Source: Syngnathus acus
Lineage: Eukaryota > Chordata > Actinopteri > Syngnathiformes > Syngnathidae
Length of the DNA stretch: 64,000 nt
Reading direction: 5' to 3'
Assembly (NCBI RefSeq): GCF_901709675.1
Contig: NC_051090.1
Coordinates: forward strand, 803,342 to 867,341
The position numbers were made by a program, and so were the translations under genes. Under the pieces are notes generated by a model, which saw only the letters and a program-made list of their open reading frames with translations, did not search any database and had not been told where the DNA came from. This document shows positions 39,598-48,858 of this stretch, in pieces (the first letter of the stretch is position 1; the number at the start of each line of letters is the position of its first letter).

Positions 39598-41254
39598 GTA
39601 TTTTACTGTGCACATGCTCTCATTTGACATATTATTGAAGCACCAGTTCACTGTTACTGTTTTTTTAGGCACCCTTGCAAGCAGAATGAACACGTTACTG
39701 CTCGCTTTTTATTCCCTCAATGTTAAACGGGTCTGCATGTGTTTAGACACCGCGCTTAAGGCTCATTTGCACTGTTGACTGCCGGAATCACATCCACAGC
39801 ACGCTGCGTGTCAGCTTTATCTGAATGACAAAAAAGCCTACAAAGTGCAAGTACTTAACAAGTGCGCATTGCCATGTTAATCGGCTTGCATTTAGTTGAA
39901 GGTGTCATTTTCCCACCAGTGCCTGCGCGTTTAATGCAACTTTTTCGATTTTTTTCCTTCGTTCGGGCAATCAGTGAAACCGAAGCTTTTGTTTTGTTTT
40001 GTTCTGTTCAAATTTATTACATCATTCTTGGATATTATAATAAAGCCCCCGCTCCCCCACATACTTCTTAATTTGGTCTAAAAACAAAGTCCTGTTTGGT
40101 GTCTGATTTCATGTTTCCTAAATTTAAATGATTAGACTACCTATAAAAGTGCATCTTATTGCTTAGTGCATATTTTCATATCCGAATTGGAGAAGACGTC
40201 AGAGTCGTTCAAGGCCGACACTCTAAAAGCCCGATGAATGCATCTCGCCCGTTACCTGCTGACATCTGTTGGACAAAACGGGCTTAATAAATGAAAATGT
40301 GCAAAATTCACAAAACCTTTGATTGTTGATTTATTAGTATGCTGATTCATTGCAAACCATTTTAATAGGCTATGGGGAAAAATCTGGAGCGTCTCTGTGC
40401 ATGCGCGCACGCATTGACCGACAGACACACGCACACACGGGGACGGTTAAAAAATAGCCTCCATCATGTTGTTTGACAGAAACTTGCAGGCTGATAGAGT
40501 GAGGGGGTGAAAATGGGATGTGGATTAAAAAAAAAAAAAGTGGCACAACGGCTGAGTGCTCATGTCATGTACCTGACGCATTCAAATAACCATGAATGGA
40601 AAACTTAATAGTTTATCATCAAAACAATGTTCGATTTATTTAATTGCGTTTTTTGTTCATCTTGACTCATTACCCGTACAATAAAATTCCATGTCTCTCA
40701 ACTCAAACAAACTTGCGAATTAAATTCATTTCATTTGCGTAAAATTCCAATTTAAAACAAGACGCATGCATTTATTTTGTATTGGGAAGTACATAGAAAA
40801 AAGGGCGTTAGTCTATCAAATAAACCGTTGCAATGTTTCATTGAACATTGTTTTTTTTTTTTTTTTTGTGCAGCTGGCTTGTCTGAAGCATCATGCCTTG
40901 GCAAGTGACTCCTGATTCGTGGTGGACAGAAAATAATGACGCCATATTGTTACACTAGAACTTTAGTGAAAAATGTGTTAGAACACACAGAGGCAAGTTG
41001 ATGTATTATTTATTCATTTATTTCATGTGTCATTGCACATTTTCGTACATTAAGGTACCTTTTGGAAGTGACCCTGACCTTTGAACCCTCTAAAGTGGAA
41101 GCGAGGGAGGGTTAGTGTGTGGGAGAAGAGGGGGAACTCTCCTGTCGGAAATCAACAGAGCATCGCGTTATTATGATCACAATTATTAGTTCGGTGACCT
41201 TGCAGTATATAGTTGGCAGTGATCGCATGACGTTTCCTCTCCATCACCTGTACT
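39598..41254. other. Intergenic, no gene seen
   Basis: AT-rich unique sequence with a poly-T run (40850-40867). Nothing recognisable. Confidence 0.65.
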
Positions 41255-41350
41255 CCACCACCACCACCACCACCAGCAGCAGCAGCAGCAGCAGAGCCGC
41301 ACACGCGTGCACGCACACGCGCACAGACACACGCGCGCACACAAACACAC
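41255..41350. repeat. (CAC)n(CAG)n followed by CA/CG alternation
   Basis: A CAC array (41255-41273) changes to CAG (41274-41295), followed by an ACGCGTGCACGC-type alternating purine-pyrimidine tract to about 41350. Confidence 0.95.
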
Positions 41351-41525
41351 TGTCTTATTATACTAAAAGGTTTGGTCGCGCTAAACCGCGTGCATACGTG
41401 CTTAAATCATTTCATTAACAAACCGCGCGGCGGTGTAAGAGCGGATTTATGAGGCTTCAAAAGATCACAGGAAGGACGCCTGTGCTGCAAGTCAGACACT
41501 TTTTACACTACATTGCAACTCAGCT

Positions 41526-41578
41526 TTTATTATTATTATTATTATTTTATTATTATTATTTTATTATTATTATTATTG
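41526..41578. repeat. (TTA)n microsatellite
   Basis: Trinucleotide array with two extra-T interruptions. Confidence 0.97.
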
Positions 41579-42587
41579 TAAAGGAGTCCGACGTGCACCT
41601 ATGCAACAAAGAGGAAAACGAATTACACAATTGCTATCCCTGCAATTGACCGATTCGTAAGCAGTGCACGCAATTGATATCACCGTAAATAATCTGCAAT
41701 ATAGCAACCAGAAATATGACACCTGGGTGTTTTCTTGAAATGAATCCTGCTCAATAGTTGACTGCTTGCTGCTAAGTAGTTCGTATTGACGCTCTCTCGG
41801 ATCACACAGGTCGGCCAAAGATTAACACCGGAGAGGTTTAATTGGAAGACACAGGTTTCTCTCCTCTGACCCCAGCGAGCCTTATTAATGACAGCGTTTT
41901 ATTCATTCATTAATCCCACTTTTATCCCATGAACAGAGGTGTCATGCAGCGGCGAGGCATTGCGCCTGCCTGCCTGACTGCCTGCCTGCCTGCCTGCCTT
42001 CTTGCATGCATGCGCTGAACGTTCGGGGAAAATGAAAGGAAAAAATAAAACCAGCGAAAATATATGAAAATACAATTGCATATTCTCACGATGCATTCAA
42101 TCACAATAAACCAAAATTACCGTGAAAAAGGATACTGTTAAATATTTATTTTCTTAGTAATATTTTTTTAGAAAAACAAAATGCCGTTTACCAATATTAC
42201 AGGACTATAGGAAATTGTCGTGCCTTTCACTTTTACAATGTGCGCTTTTTTCTCTATCAATTGACTTGTGATGATTATTGATATTTTCATTAACCGACGA
42301 AACGGCCTTCAATGGAAGCCTGTTAAATTACATTATACACGGAGTCACGAAAAACAATTGAGTGCATTTAATGATAAATATTAGTCCTTTGAAGGTTTGC
42401 CGTCAAGCTCAAGGCCGTTTTTGCCTCCGTGTTCTCACGCAGCTCACCTTCATGTGTCTGAATGATGGTCTCTGCATTCTCCCGCTGCTGCATTTCCTTC
42501 TGTTTTCAAATGTAAATACATGCAATGATCGGAGTCGTTAACACCTCTTCAAAACTCTTCGGAAATTCGTTATTCTCTTCATTCATT
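41579..42587. other. Intergenic, foxd3-proximal
   Basis: Contains a (TGCC)n tract (41966-41999). 41880-41925 (TTATTAATGACAGCG, TTTATTCATTCATTAATCCC) combines homeodomain and TGACAG TALE-type motifs and is a candidate regulatory site. No gene. Confidence 0.4.
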
Positions 42588-42611
42588 GCTGCTGCTGCTG
42601 CTGCTGCTGCT
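42588..42611. repeat. (CTG)8 microsatellite
   Basis: Eight perfect trinucleotide units. Confidence 0.97.
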
Positions 42612-42752
42612 CAATATTCTTCCCACCCTCGGCTAATCCTGCAGGAATAAATAGACCTGAATTTGACGTTTTGCATTTGCGGCCCGGCCGCAAAAGAAAA
42701 AAGAAAACATGGTGCAGGTGCGAATATGTGTTATATATATTACGCATGCAGC

Positions 42753-42804
<52 letters not shown>
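42753..42804. repeat. (AAT)n microsatellite
   Basis: About 17 perfect trinucleotide units, 0.9 kb upstream of foxd3. Confidence 0.98.
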
Positions 42805-43174
42805 GTAATTCATAATAATAGCGATGATGATGATGCAAGCACATTTCACATTTAAAAGGTGCTAATAATAAGGATCCAACCTTAACCGTAGTCGATTGCA
42901 TTCTGCGGCTTTCGTCACATTTGCAAAAGTTAATCGTGTTCACGCGTTCGTGATCATTTGCGCCAGATCGTTCAATCACGCAGAGCAATTTTCTCTCTCC
43001 TCCTCATCTTCCTTCTCCTCACCCGCGTGGGCGCCGCTAAATGGCCTATGACGAGCGAATACAGAAAAGAGCGGAAAGCAGCACTGCTGATGTCCCTTTG
43101 TTGACAAATCCATGAAACAACTCCAGTTTGCATGGTTTAACAGCAGGCTGCAGGCAGGAAGAGAGAGGGGGCGT
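42805..43174. other. foxd3 upstream flank
   Basis: Unique sequence leading into the foxd3 promoter. No gene; proximal regulatory content is possible. Confidence 0.5.
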
Positions 43175-43688
43175 GATGGCGTCACCCGACCACGTGGCCG
43201 GCCCCTTATCATATACTGGGTGGGCTTGCATGGTGGAGGTGGAGGTTGATGTGCTGGTCCCGGTGCCGGTGGCGGTGGCGGTGGCGGTGGGGGCAATCTA
43301 TCAGAGTCTCTTTTAAAAGCTCCGACCTTTAAAAGCATGTGACATCTCGACTTTGTGCGGCTCCAAACGGGACAGAAGTGAGGGACGCGCGGACGCACGG
43401 ACGCACGGACGCGGCAAGGCACAATTAAGTTGCCCCGTCTCCACGCAACCTGCACATCAGACTGGAAGAAGTTTCTCTCCGTCTGCCTCTTGAAAGTCAT
43501 TGGAGAGACATCCGATCTCCTGACAGGGGCCAGCACAAAGTCAACACAGATCGGTGTGTGTGCGCGGGCGCACTGCTCTGACCTTACCTTCGCACCACCG
43601 CTTGTTTTGGCTCCGAGACTTTTCTTCTTCTTTTTTTTTCTTCTCCCCCCCTTTTTGGAAAAGAAAAGAACTGTAAGTAAGCCGTGAG
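43175..43688 (+). promoter_or_regulatory. foxd3: Putative foxd3 promoter and 5' UTR
   Basis: This GC-rich stretch directly precedes the foxd3 start. It holds a perfect E-box CCACGTGG (43190-43197), a GGTGGC-type tandem repeat (about 43255-43293), two TATA-like motifs (TTTTAAAAG at 43311-43319 and CTTTAAAAG about 43327), and an 8-bp tandem GGACGCAC array (43383-43414). Transcription probably starts downstream of the TTTAAAAG motifs, giving a 5' UTR of roughly 300 bases. The start site itself cannot be read from sequence. Confidence 0.45.
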
Positions 43689-44879
43689 ATGACCCTGTCT
43701 GGAGGCAGCGAAAGAGCCAACGACATGTCCGGCCAGACGGTACTCACAACCGAGGACGTGGACATCGACGTGGTGGGCGAGGGGGACGATGAGTGCATGG
43801 AGCGGGACAGCGACTGCGACAGTCCCGGCCGGGGCATCCTGCACGACCTCCGCGATGATGATGATGATGACGATGACATTGAGGTGGACAAAGAGGAGAT
43901 GAGATCCGGCGGCGCGAGTCCGTGCTGCGAGAGCGTCGGAGAAGGGGAGAGCGGCGGCGGCGCCGGGAAGGGAGAGGAGCCGAGCGCCACGCCGGGAGGT
44001 GCGCTCCAGAAGCCCAAAAGTAGTTTGGTGAAACCGCCGTACTCGTACATCGCGCTCATCACCATGGCCATCCTCCAGAGCCCGCAGAAGAAACTCACCC
44101 TGAGCGGCATCTGTGAGTTCATCAGCAACCGCTTCCCCTACTACCGAGAGAAGTTCCCGGCGTGGCAAAACTCCATCCGCCACAACTTGTCGCTCAACGA
44201 CTGCTTCGTCAAGATCCCCCGGGAGCCCGGCAACCCCGGCAAGGGCAACTACTGGACCTTGGACCCGGCTTCGGAGGACATGTTTGACAACGGCAGCTTC
44301 CTCAGGAGGAGGAAAAGGTTCAAGAGGGTTCAGCCGGACGTGCTCAGGGACCAGACTGCTCTGATGATGCAAAGTTTCGGGGCATACGGGCTGGCTGGCC
44401 CCTATGGGAGGCACTACGGCATCCACCCGGCCGCCTATACCCACCCCGCGGCTTTGCAATACCCCTACATCCCTCCCGTGGGGCCCATGCTGCCCCCGGG
44501 TGTCCCTTTACTCTCCTCGGCGGAGTTGAACCGCAAAGCCTTCAACGCGCAGCTCAGCCCGGGCTTGCAACTGCAGCTCAGCAGTTTGAGCACGGCGTCC
44601 ATGATCAAGTCGGAACCGTCCAGCAGACCCTCGTTCAGCATAGAGAACATTATCGGGGTCTCCAGCTCGTCTTCGTCCACGGTGGCGGGCTCCGCTCAGG
44701 CATTCCTGCGGCCTCCCGTCACCGTTCAGTCCGCCCTGCTGAGCGCCCAGTCGCTTTCTCTGAGCCGGACCTCCGCCGCCGTCGCCCCGATCCTCAGCAG
44801 CATACCTTCCAGCATTCTTTCCGGACACGTTTTACCCTCAGCCACTACGGCCACGGTGTCCAAATGGCCCTCACAGTGA
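43689..44879 (+). CDS. foxd3: Forkhead transcription factor FoxD3, single exon
   Basis: An intact 396-codon ORF encodes a FoxD-class winged-helix DNA-binding protein acting in the nucleus. The start is supported by the FoxD3-type N-terminus MTLSGG followed by DMSGQTVLT and [11 protein letters not shown] (residues 12-32). An acidic stretch follows, including eight consecutive Asp (56-63). The forkhead domain spans about residues 113-212: it opens at [15 protein letters not shown], has the recognition helix [10 protein letters not shown] (161-170), and ends in a basic LRRRKRFKR wing (205-213). FSIENIIG (316-323) is the eh1-like Groucho/TLE co-repressor motif of FoxD proteins, and IKSEP (306-310) resembles a sumoylation site. 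The C-terminus KWPSQ resembles KWPAQ of mammalian FOXD3. It lacks the long Ala/Gly runs of mammalian FOXD3, so it is shorter than the human protein. FoxD3 is known for neural crest specification and pluripotency. Absence of introns is normal for this gene. FoxD3, rather than another FoxD, is favoured by the N- and C-terminal signatures and by the alg6 neighbour. Confidence 0.97.
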   Translation: MTLSGGSERANDMSGQTVLTTEDVDIDVVGEGDDECMERDSDCDSPGRGILHDLRDDDDDDDDIEVDKEEMRSGGASPCCESVGEGESGGGAGKGEEPSATPGGALQKPKSSLVKPPYSYIALITMAILQSPQKKLTLSGICEFISNRFPYYREKFPAWQNSIRHNLSLNDCFVKIPREPGNPGKGNYWTLDPASEDMFDNGSFLRRRKRFKRVQPDVLRDQTALMMQSFGAYGLAGPYGRHYGIHPAAYTHPAALQYPYIPPVGPMLPPGVPLLSSAELNRKAFNAQLSPGLQLQLSSLSTASMIKSEPSSRPSFSIENIIGVSSSSSSTVAGSAQAFLRPPVTVQSALLSAQSLSLSRTSAAVAPILSSIPSSILSGHVLPSATTATVSKWPSQ

Positions 44880-45280
44880 CTCTTACCATAAATATATTTT
44901 TATAATGAGACGTGTAATAGGCAGCACTGGACAATGGCTCACTGTAGACTGTTCACACGCAGACAGAAACAAAAAAGAAAAAGGAAATATTTCTGTACAG
45001 GTAATATTTGTAAATATTTCTTTCTTTGTTTGGTTGTTTTTTTTTTTTTTTAAAGAATCATTTGACCTTTTCTGTCTTTTTGGGGTTTCGTTACAGATCT
45101 GTGATGATAAGTTTACATTTTTTTTGTACTGGATGAAGAATGTGGAAAATTTACACAAACGCTCTGAAATAGTCTGTTTATTATGAAGGAAAAAAAACAG
45201 TATGTGTAATTCTACTTAGCTATCTTGTGGTGTACATTGGCTTTATTTGTAAATAAATCAGATTAATAATTCGAATACAA
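44880..45280 (+). promoter_or_regulatory. foxd3: foxd3 3' UTR with poly(A) signal
   Basis: Sequence turns abruptly AT-rich after the stop codon. The first canonical AATAAA is at 45252-45257, about 375 bases after the stop, so cleavage is expected near 45270-45280. Several TAAATAT/TTTGTAAATA stretches and a poly-T run (45038-45052) lie inside it, as in unstable regulatory mRNAs. Confidence 0.6.
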
Positions 45281-47416
45281 TTGATCTATTTTATTACTAA
45301 CTTTCCATATGCACTTGTAGGAAATTAAAAAATCAGTAGGTAAAGCAACATTCTAGAGCAGAACATTTTAATTTAAAATTTGAATTTAAAAAATGCATTG
45401 AATTTGAATATGTCTAAAAAAATGTTGTTCTTTTGCATCTAAAATCCACCACAATTAAAAACAGGTGCAAAACATAATTGATCAAACTATATCAAATGCA
45501 ATACAATGCAAACCTTCACAATCTGTTATTAAATTGCCTAAATTGCCACATAATACAACTAACCACAAGGACGACACTTTTACATTGGATTTCGAATTTT
45601 TAGACAGAACATTCGCTTTACTGGCTTTAGTGATTTCATTTGGACTGAGACCTTTTAATATGACATCACTGCCGGTGTCCTTTTACAAGATTCGGTGGCT
45701 CGACTTCCTCACAGATCACAGTTTCAACAGTTTCGCAGTTGTGTCTGGCTAATCACTTTTACACAAACAGCAAATGGTGAGTGTGTGCGTGGGGGGCACC
45801 GGCTCGCGCGTGTGTGCACTGCACTCTATATTTATCCGATCCCCATGGGAAAGAAAGAGAAAGGAGCCTCTCGCTGCTTCACTTCACAGTCAGACACCGA
45901 AGAAGGTGATTATGCAAAAGCCTTCTCAAATGCCCCGATGGTATTTCTAATATTAAAAACGAAATGGAAAAAAAAAACGGTACAATAATAATAATAATCG
46001 TAATAATAATAATAACAATAATAATTAATAATTGTTGGAGTATTTTAGAACCTCATTGTAAATAGGCTAATATGTTATCGATCATAGTTTAATAATTTTA
46101 GAAAAGAGATTGGGATTTTCGGGGCACAATGACACAAACGGTTTTGAAGAAACTCTTTGGCAATTTTATGAAAGGAGGAAAGGAGTATATGTTGAAAACG
46201 GAAGGTTTGTGTGAGGTTGGTTTTTTCATCGTCTATGTGCACGTTCGTTACCGGAGGTGTGAGAGAAAGAGATCCAGGTTGGTCCTCGGAGCGAATCCCG
46301 CTCCCGTGACTGTTGCATTTTCACTCATACAGTACAGTATGTGCGACGTTTACTTCGAGACGATCCACCTGTGATGAAGAAAAAACACTCCACTCACTTG
46401 AGAACTTTACATTTTGTCTTCATGACGGGAACAAATTTAAAATTTCAAATTGACGTATATTTTTGTTTTTTTAATCCTGACAATATTTTGGGCTACAATA
46501 TAAAGTGCTGACACGCATGCTCATTTAAAAAGTAAACAGTAGAGTCTATATTGAGCTGTGCAGCTGCACTTGCTTGTGCACAGCAGGTGGAGAAAAGCCG
46601 AGCGTGTCGTTCCCACAGTTCTGACTGCCGACAGGCTTTGTCATTCTTTCAACAACTTGCAGAATTCATAGAAAAACATGGGAAGCAAATGCAACTCAAG
46701 GTGCAAACACACTTTGTCAAATTTCCATCGTCTCGTTTGCAGCAACTCCACAGGATCTTCATGGCAGTGCACATAACAAAATATTGGCACGGGTGTTAGA
46801 TGCTCTATTTTTTCGATCCACCGACCTCATGGCTGAACTTTAAGACTTGAGGCATATCAGGGAAAAGTGTCATTATATCATATTTTGATGCGTCAATCTT
46901 TATGCGCCAGGCTTCAAATTGAACGGTGATCAGTCGAGGCTTTAAGACTTTAGCGTTCCCTGACCCCGAGGACAATAAGTAAAATGAATTAATGGTATCG
47001 GGAAGACGAGTAAAAATAAAAATAAAAATAAAACACAGACTTTAATTTTAACCTACAATCAGCATTGGGGCCTTTCCTTTAGTCTCAGTTTACTCTTGCT
47101 TTGATATAAAAGTAGACCAGAATGATCTCATAATAAAATATACAGTATACCCTTCAACCTCTAACCCAAATGACCAACTTACTGTATGTGGGATATTAAA
47201 AATACAATCTACTGCCAAACAAATGCTGGCTCAGTTTATTTATTTATTGATTGATTTATTTATTTATGTATTTATTGATTGATTGATTGATTTATTCATG
47301 AGTGACAAAACAGGTATGAAGCATAAAATTAACTTACATAAACATATATTTGTAAGAGAAAGTTGGATTTTGTCAAGTGAATAATGTCTTCAAATGTGAT
47401 TTGTTGTCTGAACAGG
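45281..47416. other. Intergenic between foxd3 and alg6
   Basis: AT-rich, with an (AAT)n tract at 45985-46030, (AAAAT)n at 47012-47032, and TTTA/TTGA repeats at 47237-47297. No credible gene. Confidence 0.6.
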
Positions 47417-47624
47417 GTGTTTTCGTCCTCTAGTCAACACAGTGCCACTGGAAAAGTCCTCCTCAATAACTAGGTCATCTTCCACACCACAAGCAATGCC
47501 TTCACCAGGGAGGAAGCCACAGACAGTAAATGTAGGTACAGCAGTTACTGAATATTTAAAAAGGCATCAAGATGAAGCAATAAATGACAAAGTAAAGCTG
47601 ATGTGGCCAGGCATTAATAACTAA
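47417..47624 (+). other. Unrecognised coding-like ORF fragment
   Basis: A frame with acceptor-like CTGAACAG before it runs about 69 codons to TAA at 47622-47624. It reads as a Ser/Pro-rich stretch and then TAVTEYLKRHQDEAINDKVK, and looks more protein-like than nearby frames. It has no good in-frame start before residue M at about 47496. It could be a terminal exon of an unknown transcript, or a remnant of a transposon gene or retroposed gene. Function unknown. Confidence 0.25.
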
Positions 47625-48184
47625 TGGCTATCAGTGAGTTATTGGCTGCTCGCTTTGTAATGAAAGTGTCATTGCAAATCAGCAGTTGTCCAAGGTTATT
47701 ATTATTTATACATAATTGATGCCAGAACCACAAGGAACATGTCTGCCCCAACACCTTGGGTAGGTTGGTGTCAACAGAGGAAAAGGTCACAGAGGAGATC
47801 ATGCCTGTGGGCTGAGATTTACACGCTGAGGGGAGTGTAAAAGCGAGGCAGCCCTTCATATTTCCATATCTGTATTCAGACTAGCAAAAACGACAAGATA
47901 TTTGACACGCGCAGCTTGTGATGACGTATAATTGGTGCAGGTCTTGTTGCGTGACAAATCCCATAGGTGAACTGTGCATGCATGCATCCATCCAATATGA
48001 TGCATACAGATTGATGTCCTTGGTTGTTGTTCAAATGTTACATCCATTATGGTTCTTCTTATTGTATGAACTTCCCATATACAGTTATAATATGAATGAA
48101 TGTGCAATACATGACTACATCATACAAAATGTGTCTTCTTTCTTCCAATTCGTTTTACTGGGCAAGAGGCGGAGTGCACCTTAA
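47625..48184. other. Intergenic, no gene seen
   Basis: Unique AT-rich sequence with nothing recognisable. Confidence 0.6.
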
Positions 48185-48420
48185 CTAATCACCAGCCATT
48201 AACAGGGACAAATAACCATTCATGCCGATAGTCAATTAACAGTTTTCAATTAACTTAGACACAGGTTTATTATGTGGGAGGAAGCTGGAGTATCTGGAGT
48301 TTAACCTAGCAAGCACCGGGACAACACACACTGCACAGAAAGAGGGACAGGCTTCGAATGAGTAACCTCAGAACTGTGAGGCAGATGTGTCAACCACTCA
48401 TTCACACTTCCAAACTGATT
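48185..48420 (+). repeat. Degenerate copy of a common teleost interspersed repeat
   Basis: AACCATTCATGCCGATAG, then CAATTAACTTAGA, GTGGGAGGAAGCTGGAGTAT, and AACCTCAGAACTGTGAGGCA with GATGTGTCAACCACTCATTC match, in order, the landmarks of a repeat common in fish genomes. The order is complete but the copy is diverged. It ends about 350 bases before the alg6 start. Confidence 0.75.
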
Positions 48421-48624
48421 CCACAATGTGTAGTCCATCGTGCCACTCTCCAAACTGATTTTATAATGTATAAAATTGATTTGATAAAGTATAAAACATT
48501 TCTAAGCAAAGAAAAACGGACAGTGCAATGGTAGTTATGCCATAACATCCTAGGAAAATATCCGTCAGGCCATCTAATAGCTGAAGGTAAAAAGTCCGAT
48601 GTTCTCAGGGTACCTGAATGTCTC

Positions 48625-48776
48625 AATCGTTTGGACTGCAACGTCAGTAGTCATCGACCAATGAGAACGTGTAAATGATGACGTGTACAGGAAATGTACG
48701 CACAGTAAACATTGTCAATGAAGAGCTGCTTGCCATTTTGTAACTTCACAAAAGCCACCTCTATCTCTTGACAGTT
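48625..48776 (+). promoter_or_regulatory. alg6: Putative alg6 promoter / 5' UTR
   Basis: Within 150 bases of the start codon lie a CCAAT box (48658-48662), an ACGTCA half-CRE (about 48641) and TGACGTG (48679-48685), the core bound by ATF6/XBP1 in unfolded-protein-response elements. No TATA box is evident, which fits a housekeeping ER gene. The transcription start is not visible. Confidence 0.35.
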
Positions 48777-48858
48777 ATGCAGACTTGGTGTCTCGTTTCA
48801 ATATGTTTTTTACTCGGCGTTGTTGTGAGATGGGGAGTGTCCTTAAATTCCTATTCTG
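48777..48858 (+). CDS. alg6: alg6 exon 1 (coding part, aa 1-28)
   Basis: ATG at 48777 opens a short hydrophobic segment and the conserved SLNSYSG. The donor is G|GTAGGA (phase 1). The start is chosen because it is the first ATG in frame and gives the expected short cytosolic N-terminus; human ALG6 starts similarly with a few residues before the first helix. Confidence 0.88.

Noticed and set aside
39392-39778. 128-codon ORF with a poly-Asn run
   Set aside because: The Asn run is the AAT microsatellite; the flanks have no protein-like features.
43541-44459. Minus-strand ORFs of 195 and 291 codons opposite foxd3
   Set aside because: They lie antisense to the GC-rich foxd3 coding sequence, where high GC at third positions removes stops. 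They show no domain or conserved start.
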